A stretch of 56,740 nt of DNA from a bacterium (GTDB lineage: Bacteria; Elusimicrobiota; Elusimicrobia; Elusimicrobiales; UBA9959): contig JAJYJH010000014.1 in NCBI GenBank assembly GCA_021789695.1, positions 1-56,740 on the forward strand. The letters run 5' to 3'. Position numbers and translations under genes: made by a program. Positions within the stretch are counted from its first letter, which is position 1. Every line of letters starts with the position of its first letter. The notes under the pieces were generated by a model that saw only the letters and a list, made by a program, of their open reading frames with translations, did not search any database and was not told where the DNA came from. Shown in pieces: positions 30,158 to 38,054 of the stretch.

Positions 30158-31726
30158 TCAGCGCCCGTTCAGCAGCGCGCCGGCCCCGGCGCTCTGGTGG
30201 TCGAGCTGCGCGTAGAAGTAGTCCGACATTATCGAGGAGACCACGCCTGGTTTGGTCTCAAGCTCCTTGGCCGAGGTTATCCTCTTGGCGACAGCCAGGT
30301 CGTTGGCGTAGGCCGCGTCCAGCTGCGCCACCTCCCGGCCGCCGAGCACGTTGACGTTCATCTCGCTGTCGGAGCGCTCGCCGCGCGGGTGCAGGTTGTA
30401 GGAGCCGACGCTGGCGAACTCCCCGTCAACGGTCATGAACTTTGAATGCAATGTCTGCTGGTCGCCCTGCTTCAGGTAGATGTTGACGCCGGCCTGGTAA
30501 AGCGGGACCAGGCACTTGTTCATCGCGTCCACTATCGGCTTGCCCTCCGAGTCTATGCTCTCGGCGGAGTTGGTCAGGATGTTGACCTCCACGCCGCGGG
30601 CGCGGGCGTCCAGCACGGCCTGCGTCACCGCGGGGATCGCCACGAAGTAGGCGTTCTCTATGTTGATAACGTGGGTAGCGGCGTACATGGCCTTCACTAT
30701 GCTTATCAGAATCGGGGACTGCTTGGGCGGGTTCTCCAGCAGCACCGCCACGCGGGCGTCGCCCCCGCGGTAGCCGTCCGCCTCTGAGCTGTTGACGTCC
30801 ACCAGGCCGTAACCGAGGTTGCGGGACTTCACCTGAGAGTTCCATTCGCGGCCGAGCAGTCGCTTGGCGTCCATCACGGCGGGGCCGGAGTAGATAACGT
30901 CGGTGTCGCGCCACTTGATGCTGCCGGAGCCCTTGTGCGAGTATACGTCGCCGAAGTTCATGCCGCCGGTAATCGCATAGGTGTCGTCTACGATCATCGT
31001 CTTAACGTGCCAGATGTCGGAATAGCGCTCCGGGTCCTTGTGCAGAACCACCGGCACGCCGGCCTTGCGCATCATGTCTATAACCTTGAACCCGTGGCTG
31101 GCCTCCACGATGTTGTCCACCATCACCTTGACGTCAACGCCGCGCCTGTGGGCGGCTATAAGCATCTGCGCGGCCTCGTAGCCGGTCGTGTCGTCGTAGA
31201 AGGCCCAGCTGGAGACAAAGATGCTCTTCCTGGCGTGCTGCAGCAGGTAGTCCTTCTGCGCGAAGGAGGCCTCGCCGTTTATAAGGAAATAGGCGTAATT
31301 ACCGTTGGTGAACCTGGCGCCGGTGGCGCGCTCGAACTCGGCTACGAAGCCTGGGTCGGTGAAGAGGGAGGCCTGGCCGGCGCGCCGCGCCGGGTAATAA
31401 CGCGACTTGGCGGCATTCAGCACGCGCTCGGAGATCTGCTCGAAAGAGGGGGCGTCGCTGCTCGGCAGCAGGTCGCCCACCTGCTGGGCTATGGCGTGCC
31501 AGATAGTCACCGCGGTCCCGCTGTAGGAAGTGGACTCTTCTCCGGAATATTCCTGCGGCACCGCCATCGGCCGGGAGGCGGCCGGGACGGCCGCGGCTAC
31601 CGGAGACGCCTTCACCCCACTCTCGGAGTAAAGCTGTTTCAGCGCCCCCATCGACTGGGCGGAAGAAAGAGCCGGAAACATTACGCAGGAAACCAGGACC
31701 GAGAGGGCAAGTTTTTTGTTCGTCAT
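30158..31726 (-). CDS. Exported phospholipase D / cardiolipin synthase-like protein
   Basis: The 522-residue protein has a signal peptide (MTNKKLALSVLVSCVMFPAL, cleavage after SSA). It carries two HKD domains: WHVKTMIVDDTYAITGGMNF (HxKxxxxD, about residue 275) and LHSKFMTVDGEFASVGSYNL (about 440). PLD-family enzymes cleave or transfer phosphodiester bonds in lipids or nucleic acids. The two-HKD layout resembles cardiolipin synthases, but those are membrane proteins and this one looks periplasmic, so the substrate is open. The ATG at 31726 lies six bases after TATACT; a frame start at 31759 lies upstream of that box. It has its own terminator. Confidence 0.85.
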   Translation of the reverse strand: MTNKKLALSVLVSCVMFPALSSAQSMGALKQLYSESGVKASPVAAAVPAASRPMAVPQEYSGEESTSYSGTAVTIWHAIAQQVGDLLPSSDAPSFEQISERVLNAAKSRYYPARRAGQASLFTDPGFVAEFERATGARFTNGNYAYFLINGEASFAQKDYLLQHARKSIFVSSWAFYDDTTGYEAAQMLIAAHRRGVDVKVMVDNIVEASHGFKVIDMMRKAGVPVVLHKDPERYSDIWHVKTMIVDDTYAITGGMNFGDVYSHKGSGSIKWRDTDVIYSGPAVMDAKRLLGREWNSQVKSRNLGYGLVDVNSSEADGYRGGDARVAVLLENPPKQSPILISIVKAMYAATHVINIENAYFVAIPAVTQAVLDARARGVEVNILTNSAESIDSEGKPIVDAMNKCLVPLYQAGVNIYLKQGDQQTLHSKFMTVDGEFASVGSYNLHPRGERSDSEMNVNVLGGREVAQLDAAYANDLAVAKRITSAKELETKPGVVSSIMSDYFYAQLDHQSAGAGALLNGR

Positions 31727-31732
31727 ACTTAT

Positions 31733-31738
31733 AGTATA
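31733..31738 (-). promoter_or_regulatory. TATACT box six bases before the PLD-like gene
   Basis: TATACT, ATAAGT, then the ATG on the minus strand; there is no Shine-Dalgarno. The predicted start of transcription falls on the A of the ATG. Confidence 0.5.
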
Positions 31739-31781
31739 CGGCCCCGGCGTCTTTCCCAAAAGGGCCGAAAAGGGAGCGAAC

Positions 31782-31815
31782 TTAAAAAAAAGGGCCCAGG
31801 TTTTTCTGGGCCCTT
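31782..31815 (-). terminator. Intrinsic terminator after the 31855 gene
   Basis: AAGGGCCCAG (31790-31799) pairs with CTGGGCCCTT (31806-31815) around AAAAAC, followed on the minus strand by a run of T residues. Confidence 0.88.
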
Positions 31816-31854
31816 CGGTCGGGAGGATCCGCCGCCATTATGCCGTTCCCGGTG

Positions 31855-32160
31855 TCAATCGAGGTCGAATGGGTTCTCCGGCCGAGAAGTGTCCCCTGAT
31901 TCCTCTATCCTTTTCTTCTCCTTTTGGAACTTCTCTTCCAGTTCCTTCTTCTTCTCCTCCATGGACTTGCCGGCGCTGCTGAAATAGCTGTCCAGGCGCT
32001 CCTTGTCCTCTTTCATCTTCTTCATGGCCTCAGCCATCAGGTCCCCCCCTTCCTTGACCTGAGGCTTCTCCCAGTGCCTGAGCACCTTGCCAGTCTTTCT
32101 GTCCACCTCTATCCGCGCCTTGCAGCACGGGCAGTCGATCAAAAAAGTCCCTTCGCTCAC
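31855..32160 (-). CDS. Zinc-ribbon plus coiled-coil protein, unknown function
   Basis: The 101-residue protein starts at a GTG at 32160, with GGAGG four bases before it. The N-terminal 30 residues form half a zinc ribbon (CPCCKARIEVDRKTGKVL). The rest is a Lys/Glu-rich coiled coil (MEEKKKELEEKFQKEKKR) with an acidic end. With only one CxxC pair it may bind zinc as a dimer. I do not recognise a named family. It is the last gene before a terminator, after queC and queE. Confidence 0.75.
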   Translation of the reverse strand: MSEGTFLIDCPCCKARIEVDRKTGKVLRHWEKPQVKEGGDLMAEAMKKMKEDKERLDSYFSSAGKSMEEKKKELEEKFQKEKKRIEESGDTSRPENPFDLD

Positions 32161-32255
32161 GGAGCCTCCGTTCCCTTTCTCCCTTCACCTGCCACAGGCC
32201 GCACCCGGCGCCGGACCGACAGCGCAACTCGCCGGAGAGACCGCTGGGCAAAGAC

Positions 32256-32957
32256 TCACTTCACTCCCCACAGCGGGTGCTGCTGCGGGAGTATCATTAC
32301 CCGCCGGAGCCGTTCTGCGGCCAGCGCGGCGGCCTCCGCAATGAACCTGTCCGAAGGCGGGCGCACCCCACGGCGCGGCGTGGCCGGCTGTATGAAGAAC
32401 GGCACGTCCGCCTTCGCGCCGGCGGCCAGCTCCGCGGCCCTGGCTATCTCGACCAGGCTGGACCTCGAAGTGACCACCACTTTTATGAAGGTTTTTGCGG
32501 GAACCACTGCCAGGAACCTGCTGTGATCCGCCCAGCGCGCGCGCTGGCCGGTGGCCGAAGGCAGTTTAATGTCCATGGCCACCACGTCGACAAGACCCTT
32601 CACGCGGTCCAACTCCCGCCAGAGCACGCCGTTGGTCTCCAGATGAAGGCGCAGACCGGATTTTATGAGCTCCGGCGCCAAGGCCCGGATGAAGCGCCAG
32701 CGCAGCAGGGGTTCCCCGCCGGTGAGCGAAACGTCACGGGCCTTGCCGGAACAGGCCAGCATCCTGACCGCCGCGGCCGCCTGCTTTACTTCCAGTTCTG
32801 ACCCGGCCGAAGGGGCCAGGGAAGCGGGCTCATCGCAATAGGCGCAGCGCAGATTGCAGCCGGAGAAGCGCAGGAACACCTGCCTCTGTCCGGCGTAAAG
32901 TCCCTCGCCCTGAAGCGAGCGGAAGATCTCCGCCACATGCGCCTTCAAATTTCCCAT
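32256..32957 (-). CDS. queE: 7-carboxy-7-deazaguanine synthase (radical SAM)
   Basis: QueE rearranges 6-carboxytetrahydropterin to 7-carboxy-7-deazaguanine on the queuosine pathway. The 233-residue protein shows [20 protein letters not shown], then the cluster motif CNLRCAYC (CxxxCxxC variant), [10 protein letters not shown] and LHLETNG, the family order. queC lies directly upstream (9-base gap). queD and queF are not in the window. Confidence 0.92.
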   Translation of the reverse strand: MGNLKAHVAEIFRSLQGEGLYAGQRQVFLRFSGCNLRCAYCDEPASLAPSAGSELEVKQAAAAVRMLACSGKARDVSLTGGEPLLRWRFIRALAPELIKSGLRLHLETNGVLWRELDRVKGLVDVVAMDIKLPSATGQRARWADHSRFLAVVPAKTFIKVVVTSRSSLVEIARAAELAAGAKADVPFFIQPATPRRGVRPPSDRFIAEAAALAAERLRRVMILPQQHPLWGVK

Positions 32958-32966
32958 ATCTGGCTC

Positions 32967-33692
32967 TCAACCCCTTCCGGGCGGCGCGGGCTTTGCGCCG
33001 CGCCGGAACGGGGCGCGCAGAGCCGGGTCCTCTAGACCCGCCTGCGCGAAGCCCCGGGCCCTTAGTTTGCAGGAGTCGCAGCGCCCGCATGGCCTGCGCC
33101 CACCGCCGTAGCAGGACCAGGTCAGTTCAAGCGGAGCCCCCAGCCTCGTCCCGAGGAGAGCTATCTCCGCCTTGCTGAGCTTTATCAGCGGAGTGAGTAT
33201 CTTGATCGGCCTGCCGCCGGCTCCGCTGCGGGTGCCGAAGGCCGCCGCCTTACCGAGCGCGCGGTAGAACTCGGGGCGACAGTCCGGGTAACCTGAGTAG
33301 TCCACCATGTTCGGGCCTAGAACTATGGCGCACGCGCCTACGGCGTCGGCCAGCGAGAAGCCGACGGAGGCGAACACCAGGTTGCGCCCCGGCACGTACG
33401 TGGACGGAATATTCCCCTCACGGCCTATTTTCGAGGCCCTGACGTCCGGCAGCTTCAACTTCCTGTTCACCAGCGAGCATAAGTTCAGCCACGGGAAGTC
33501 CAGTTTTATCCCGTAAAGCTTCACGCCCAGCCGCCGGGCTATGGCGCGCGCGGCCGCGTTCTCGCGCGCATGGCGCTGGCCGTAGTAAAAGGAGACCGCC
33601 AGGCACTCATAGCCTTTCTTCATGGCCCAGGAAAGCGCGGTGGTGGAGTCCAGCCCGCCCGAGAACAGAACTACGGCTTTGTCTTTCTTCAT
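32967..33692 (-). CDS. queC: 7-cyano-7-deazaguanine synthase
   Basis: QueC converts 7-carboxy-7-deazaguanine to preQ0 with ATP and ammonia. The 241-residue protein shows the PP-loop FSGGLDSTTALSWAMKKG, SFYYGQRHARE, PGRNLVFAS and the zinc site CYGGGRRPCGRCDSCKLR. About 15 extra residues (FRRGAKPAPPGRG) extend the C-terminus. It starts five bases after the restored comB-like stop at 33698, so the two are likely co-translated. Confidence 0.94.
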   Translation of the reverse strand: MKKDKAVVLFSGGLDSTTALSWAMKKGYECLAVSFYYGQRHARENAAARAIARRLGVKLYGIKLDFPWLNLCSLVNRKLKLPDVRASKIGREGNIPSTYVPGRNLVFASVGFSLADAVGACAIVLGPNMVDYSGYPDCRPEFYRALGKAAAFGTRSGAGGRPIKILTPLIKLSKAEIALLGTRLGAPLELTWSCYGGGRRPCGRCDSCKLRARGFAQAGLEDPALRAPFRRGAKPAPPGRG

Positions 33693-33697
33693 AAAGA

Positions 33698-34404
33698 TTA
33701 AGCTGACGCCGCGGCATCGTCCACTCTGCCGGTGCCTGCGCGGAAGCGTATCCTTGGCACTACCGCGTACGAGCCCTTCCTGAGTATCAGTTCCAAATCC
33801 CGCCTGCCGGTCTCCGGCCTGAAAGCCAGGAAATCCATGACCCGGCCGCTCGCATGTATCTCCCGCAGCGCCTCCGGGAAGGCCTCCCCCCCCCCAGTTC
33901 GGCCTCCAGCGCCCGCGCGCAGATCAGGTCCTCCACGTGCGAGGCGTCGTAAAAAAGGCAGGCAGGCACGATGAGCGTGGGCATGGGCGAGGCCCCGCAG
34001 TACGCCGCCAGCGCCGTGGAGTTGGCGAAGCAGCCGACAAGGATCTCCTCGGCCAGTAACAGCGCGCCGGCGGCTTTGGAACCGGACTTAGTGACGGAGA
34101 ACGCCGGACGGAACAAGTCGGCGGCGCGGAGAGCCTCGTAAGGAGAATTGTCGTAATGTTCAACCGGCAGGTCCATTTCCGAGAAGATGTCGTGCCCGCC
34201 GGAGCGGCGCGAGGCTGACAGGGCCAACTCCGGGGTCGGGTAGACCCGCACGTCCCGGCGTCCGCTCTGAAGCAGGGCGCAGATGGTGTTGGAAAAACGG
34301 AACAGGTCCACCACTATGCCGCGGCCGCGCCAGGTAAGCGCCTCCCCGCGCGAACGGGCTATCTTTACGTTATTTCGCGGTTCCAGTGGAGACTGCGGTG
34401 ACAT
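33698..34404 (-). pseudogene. comB: ComB-like 2-phosphosulfolactate phosphatase, frameshifted at a G10 tract
   Basis: The frame from ATG 34404 reads as a ComB-family protein: IVVDLFRFSNTI, NSPYEA, VTKSGSKAAGALLLAEEILV, GCFANSTALAA and HVEDLICARAL. At a run of ten G on the minus strand (33886-33895) the frame goes wrong and ends with an unrelated tail at 33787. One more G (or two fewer) restores ...EAFPEALREIHASGRVMDFL and RDLELILRKGSYAVVPRI, the expected ComB C-terminus, to a TAA at 33698. ComB removes phosphate from phosphosulfolactate in coenzyme M synthesis, but many bacterial members have unknown roles. Sequencing error, decay and slippage are all possible. Confidence 0.8.
33886..33895. 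repeat. Ten-base G (minus strand) homopolymer inside the comB-like gene
   Basis: CCCCCCCCCC on the plus strand. It marks the exact point where the reading frame is lost. Confidence 0.9.
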
Positions 34405-34792
34405 ATTTTATCGCGAGGGCGCTGAGGTAGCGCTCCGGTTCCTGCACCACTCCCATGTCGTCTCCGGCCGGAACGTCATTGAAAGTGATTATGACGGCGT
34501 CGGCGCCTATGGCCGCGGCCCGGCGCCGGGCCTGGCGCTCCAGCTTCTCAAGACTGGAGGTGTCGGCCGAGGCCGGGATATGTGAGGCGTGTATGATGGC
34601 TATGCCGCCCCAGGGGCGCGCGGCTTGGTCGCGCGAGGTAAAGACCTGCACGCTGCGCCAGTCGCGCGGGGCGAACCAAGGCCCCACCTGGATCACGTCG
34701 AGCTTGGAGGAATAACAGGCGCAGGCGGCCAGCAGCAGCGCGGCCGCCGCGGCCAGCCTCGTCAGGGCTGCTCCACGCCAAGGTCCCGGCAT
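34370..34792 (-). CDS. Putative lipoprotein, unknown function
   Basis: The 140-residue protein has a signal sequence with the lipobox LLAAC (cysteine near residue 24), so it should be lipid-anchored. The mature part is an alpha/beta domain with WGGIAIIHASHIPASADTSS and AAAIGADAVIITFNDVPAGD, reminiscent of small exported proteins with a YbjQ/DUF-like fold, but I cannot assign it. The ATG at 34792 overlaps the end of the HicA gene by 31 bases, and its own end overlaps the comB-like start by 35. Confidence 0.65.
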   Translation of the reverse strand: MPGPWRGAALTRLAAAAALLLAACACYSSKLDVIQVGPWFAPRDWRSVQVFTSRDQAARPWGGIAIIHASHIPASADTSSLEKLERQARRRAAAIGADAVIITFNDVPAGDDMGVVQEPERYLSALAIKYVTAVSTGTAK

Positions 34793-34947
34793 ATCTTCCG
34801 CACGGTAAAGTCCGCTATTTCGTTGTGGCGGGTTACCGGCACTTCCTTGTTGGTGACAGGATTCATGAAAACCGAATACTTGCCGCCTTCGCGCGACAGC
34901 ACGCAGCCCTTGTTAGTCAGGTGTCTAACCAGATCCTTGCGTTTCAT
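34762..34947 (-). CDS. hicA: HicA-like toxin (mRNA interferase family), no HicB seen
   Basis: The 61-residue protein MKRKDLVRHLTNKGCVLSRE continues with GGKYSVFMNP, VPVTRHNEI and ICRDLGV, the HicA double-stranded-RNA-binding fold with the catalytic His in VTRHNEI. HicA toxins cleave mRNA and are normally paired with HicB antitoxin in the next gene. No HicB-like frame occurs on either side. GAGG precedes the ATG by five bases. It may be a domesticated or orphan member. Confidence 0.85.
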   Translation of the reverse strand: MKRKDLVRHLTNKGCVLSREGGKYSVFMNPVTNKEVPVTRHNEIADFTVRKICRDLGVEQP

Positions 34948-35029
34948 ATATACCTCGCTGCCGGCGGACAGGAACAGCCTTGCCGGCGCATATATTTTAG
35001 CAATTCCGGCCAGGAGAAGAGAAGCGGGC

Positions 35030-35438
35030 TCAATCGGAACTGCGCGGGATGCGTCCTATCAACTTCCAGGAGACGTCCGATTTCCCCACCGTCACCTGCA
35101 CGAACGAAAGCGCGCCGTCCTCCGGGCTTTCCAGCACCAGCACGCTGCGCCCTCCCTCGTTCACCACGCCCTTGCACTGCCCGTAAGAGGAAGGCAGACC
35201 GCCGACGCCGGAAGGCTCGGCGTAGACCTCCGCGCCGTTAGGGGCGCTGTAGTCCTGATCCCCGGAGGCGTCCCCGGCGTCCCCTTTGGAATCTATCATC
35301 ACCCCGGCCTCATCGGAATCGTCCTGGACTTTCGCGGAGGCGGACGACGGCGCCGGCGCCTGGGCTGCGTCCGGACCCTTGGCCAGCAGCACTCCGGCAA
35401 AGGCCAGCACTATCACGACTATCGCTATTTCCTTCATA
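35030..35438 (-). CDS. Small exported or anchored protein, unknown function
   Basis: I start at ATG 35438 (GGTAGGGGAT directly upstream), giving 135 residues. The N-terminal helix (IAIVVIVLAFAGVLLA) is a signal or anchor. Residues about 25-80 are low-complexity and acidic (SDEAGVMIDSKGDAGDASGD). The last 55 form a beta-rich piece (SVLVLESPEDGALSFVQVTV). No family is recognised. It is followed by hicA and preceded by murI on the same strand. Confidence 0.6.
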
Positions 35439-35467
35439 TCCCCTACCTCCATAACGCCGGCGGGTTC

Positions 35468-36262
35468 TCAGAAACGCTTGATCTCTACCCTGCCGGTCCT
35501 TATCCCTAGCAGCCTGTGCGCCAGCGCCGAAAAACGCTCCGGCGCGTCGCTGACCACGAACTCGGAACGCCCACGACGCCCGGGGTTCAGCAGGCCGCGC
35601 GCGGCCAACTCGTCGCGTGCCGCCTGCGCGGCGGTCCGCGCCGAATCCACTATCCTGGTGCGCGGCCCCATCACGCGGGCAATCACCTTCTTTAACAGCG
35701 GGTAATGGGTGCAGCCCAGTATCAGGGCGTCTGCACGGCCCCTGAAAGGGGCCAGGTATTCCCTGGCCACCTGCAGGGCCACCGGCTTGGAGCACCAGCC
35801 CTCCTCCACCAGCGGAACAAAGAGCGGACAGGCCCTCTCGGCCACCTTCACGCCAGATCCGGCCAGGGCGCGGGAATAGGCCCGGCTGTTGACGGTGGCC
35901 GTCGTCCCCGTCACTAGCACCCTGCCGCCGCGCGGGGCCGCGGCCAGCGCGGCGGCTGCCCCCGGCTCTATCACCCCCAGCACCGGCACCGGCGAGATCC
36001 CGCGTACCTCCTCCAGGGCCAGCGAGGAGGCGGTGTTGCACGCCACGACGAGCAGCTTTATCTTCCTGGCAAGCAGGAAGGAGGTTATCTCTTTTGAAAA
36101 AGCTATGACGGCCTCGGCGGACTTGGTGCCATACGGCACGCGCGCGGTGTCGCCGAAATAAATCAGGTTCTCTCCCGGCAACATCGAGCGGAGCTCCCTG
36201 AACACGGTGAGCCCGCCCAGCCCGGAATCAAATATGCCTACAGGCTTCTCAACTTCCTTCAT
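35468..36262 (-). CDS. murI: Glutamate racemase
   Basis: MurI supplies D-glutamate for peptidoglycan. The 264-residue protein shows IGIFDSGLGGLTVFRELR-like sequence (VGIFDSGLGGLTV), FGDTARVPYGTK, VVACNTASSLAL with the first catalytic Cys, and ILGCTHYPLLK with the second. It follows the amidase gene by 16 bases on the same strand, so two cell-wall genes are adjacent. Confidence 0.95.
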   Translation of the reverse strand: MKEVEKPVGIFDSGLGGLTVFRELRSMLPGENLIYFGDTARVPYGTKSAEAVIAFSKEITSFLLARKIKLLVVACNTASSLALEEVRGISPVPVLGVIEPGAAAALAAAPRGGRVLVTGTTATVNSRAYSRALAGSGVKVAERACPLFVPLVEEGWCSKPVALQVAREYLAPFRGRADALILGCTHYPLLKKVIARVMGPRTRIVDSARTAAQAARDELAARGLLNPGRRGRSEFVVSDAPERFSALAHRLLGIRTGRVEIKRF

Positions 36263-36278
36263 GCACCCGCCCCCGCGC

Positions 36279-37958
36279 TCATTTCCATTTTTTCATTTTC
36301 GCGTAGTCGACGATGCCGCGATAGATAGAGTTGGCTATCTCGGCGCGGACCTTCTTTTTGTTGAGGTCTCTCTGGTCGTGGGAGTTGGTCATAAAGCCCA
36401 TCTCTACCAGTATGCCGGGGGCGTAAGTCCCCCTGAGCACGTAGAAAGCTGCCTGCTTTACACCGCGGTCGACGAAGGGAGTGTGTTTCTCCATCTCCTT
36501 GCTGACCAGCCCCGCCAGCCGGCTGCCCTCGTTGAGGTACTCATTGCGCGCCATGGAATGCAGCAGCATGGCTGCGGCGTCGTTCTCGCTCTGCCCGCCG
36601 TTATCCTCCAGGCCGACGACGGAGTTTTCGTAATCCGCCACCTCCGCCGCGCCGGGGTCAGAGGCCTTCTCGGACATAAAATACACCTCAAAGCCCTTCT
36701 CCCGGCGGTCGCGCGAAGCGTTAGCGTGCAGCGAGATGAACAAGTCGGCCTTGAAATTGTTGGCCATGTTCGAGCGGTCGGACAGCGGCACGAAGGTGTC
36801 GTCGTCGCGGGTCATCATGACCTCGAACTCAGAGTCCTTCTTAAGCAGCTTGTAGAGGTCCTTGGCCACGGCCAGGTTAAGCTCCTTCTCCCTCATGCCG
36901 AAGAGCCTGTTGCCGCCGGCGTCCTTGCCGCCGTGCCCCGCGTCTATTACAATCCGTTTCCTGCCCGCCCCCCCCACCTGCAGTTTGTCCGGGATGTTGA
37001 GAGCGGCAGCGTCGGAGGCCGCGGGCTGCGCGCCCCCCGGGACCGGCGCGGCGGAGGACGGAAGTATGACCGCGACGTTACGGCTATCGGCCTGAGGGGC
37101 AGGCTGGCCTGCTGCCGAGGAGGAGGAAGGGTCGGCGCCGGAGGCAGGCGCGGCCCCCGCGGAGGGCGTCACGAAGGCGCCGGGATCGCCGCTTATGGTC
37201 TGGCGCACGGTGGAGGCCTTCTTTGAGACGTCTATCACCAGCCGCTCCGGGCCGGAGAGGGAGAACACTTTGGCCTCCCCGAAATTGTCGCCCGGGTCCA
37301 CGATAAGCCGCGCTGCCTTGTTGTCCTGCAGCAGGTCGACACTGCGCACCACCCCGTCGCCGATGGCCAGCTTCTCCTCGTGGTCTATTATCCCTCTGAA
37401 GATATTAACCCTGAAGAGGTTGTTCTCCTTCTGCGTGGCCTGCCACTGGAGCGGCTCCTCCATGTACACGACTATGCGGGTCTTGTCCGGGTACGAGAAG
37501 TAGTTGACGGAGGTAACATTGACGGCGTGCTTGGCGGACAGCACGCGTGAGGACTTATCGTAGTTCAGGCTGAACCCGAACGCCTCCGAAAAGTGGTCCG
37601 ATACGAAGAACTTCAGCGCGAGGAAGGCGCGCCCGCCGCGCACTATCAGCGGGTCCGGGAAACTGACATCCTCGTCGTTTATCCGTATAGTGTCGGACTT
37701 CATGCTGAAGAGGACCCGCTTGCCTTTTATCTGCATCAGCAGCTTGCCGGACACCGGGTACCAGTAGATCTTGCCGCCGACGAGTTTAGCGGTCTGTCCG
37801 GCGTCCAGGTAGGGCTCCCCGCCCAGGGAATAGGTGCCTATCTTCCCGGAGTAGACGCCGTTCTTCATATACGCGACCTGGTCCACCCTCGCCTGCGCGG
37901 GGGCGCATACGGAGGCCAGAAACAGCAGCAACGACAGACGTTTTAACATATGGCTCAT
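36279..37958 (-). CDS. amiC: N-acetylmuramoyl-L-alanine amidase (Amidase_3, AmiC-like)
   Basis: This exported enzyme cuts the amide bond between MurNAc and the stem peptide. The 559-residue protein has a signal peptide ending in ARA or AQA, a copper-amine-oxidase-N-like domain (about 40-125) and an AMIN-like domain (about 135-245, SVNYFSYPDKTRIVVYMEEP). A Pro/Ala/Ser linker leads to the catalytic domain (about 335-555) with VIDAGHGGKDAGG, MREKELNLAVAKDL, FISLHANA and GILVEMGFMTN. The ATG at 37958 lies six bases after TATAAA; ATG 37949 with AAGGA upstream is also possible. Confidence 0.92.
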   Translation of the reverse strand: MSHMLKRLSLLLFLASVCAPAQARVDQVAYMKNGVYSGKIGTYSLGGEPYLDAGQTAKLVGGKIYWYPVSGKLLMQIKGKRVLFSMKSDTIRINDEDVSFPDPLIVRGGRAFLALKFFVSDHFSEAFGFSLNYDKSSRVLSAKHAVNVTSVNYFSYPDKTRIVVYMEEPLQWQATQKENNLFRVNIFRGIIDHEEKLAIGDGVVRSVDLLQDNKAARLIVDPGDNFGEAKVFSLSGPERLVIDVSKKASTVRQTISGDPGAFVTPSAGAAPASGADPSSSSAAGQPAPQADSRNVAVILPSSAAPVPGGAQPAASDAAALNIPDKLQVGGAGRKRIVIDAGHGGKDAGGNRLFGMREKELNLAVAKDLYKLLKKDSEFEVMMTRDDDTFVPLSDRSNMANNFKADLFISLHANASRDRREKGFEVYFMSEKASDPGAAEVADYENSVVGLEDNGGQSENDAAAMLLHSMARNEYLNEGSRLAGLVSKEMEKHTPFVDRGVKQAAFYVLRGTYAPGILVEMGFMTNSHDQRDLNKKKVRAEIANSIYRGIVDYAKMKKWK

Positions 37959-37964
37959 CCTTAA

Positions 37965-37970
37965 TTTATA
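37965..37970 (-). promoter_or_regulatory. TATAAA box six bases before the amidase gene
   Basis: TATAAA, TTAAGG, then ATG 37958 on the minus strand. If transcription starts at the ATG, translation could also begin at the second ATG (37949), which has AAGGA upstream. Confidence 0.4.
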
Positions 37971-38054
37971 GCAAGAAAGCCGGAGAGCGGGAAAGCAGCG
38001 CTGGGCGGCCCGACGACCACCCCCCCGCCGCCACCGGCGGACGGACCTCCGGAG

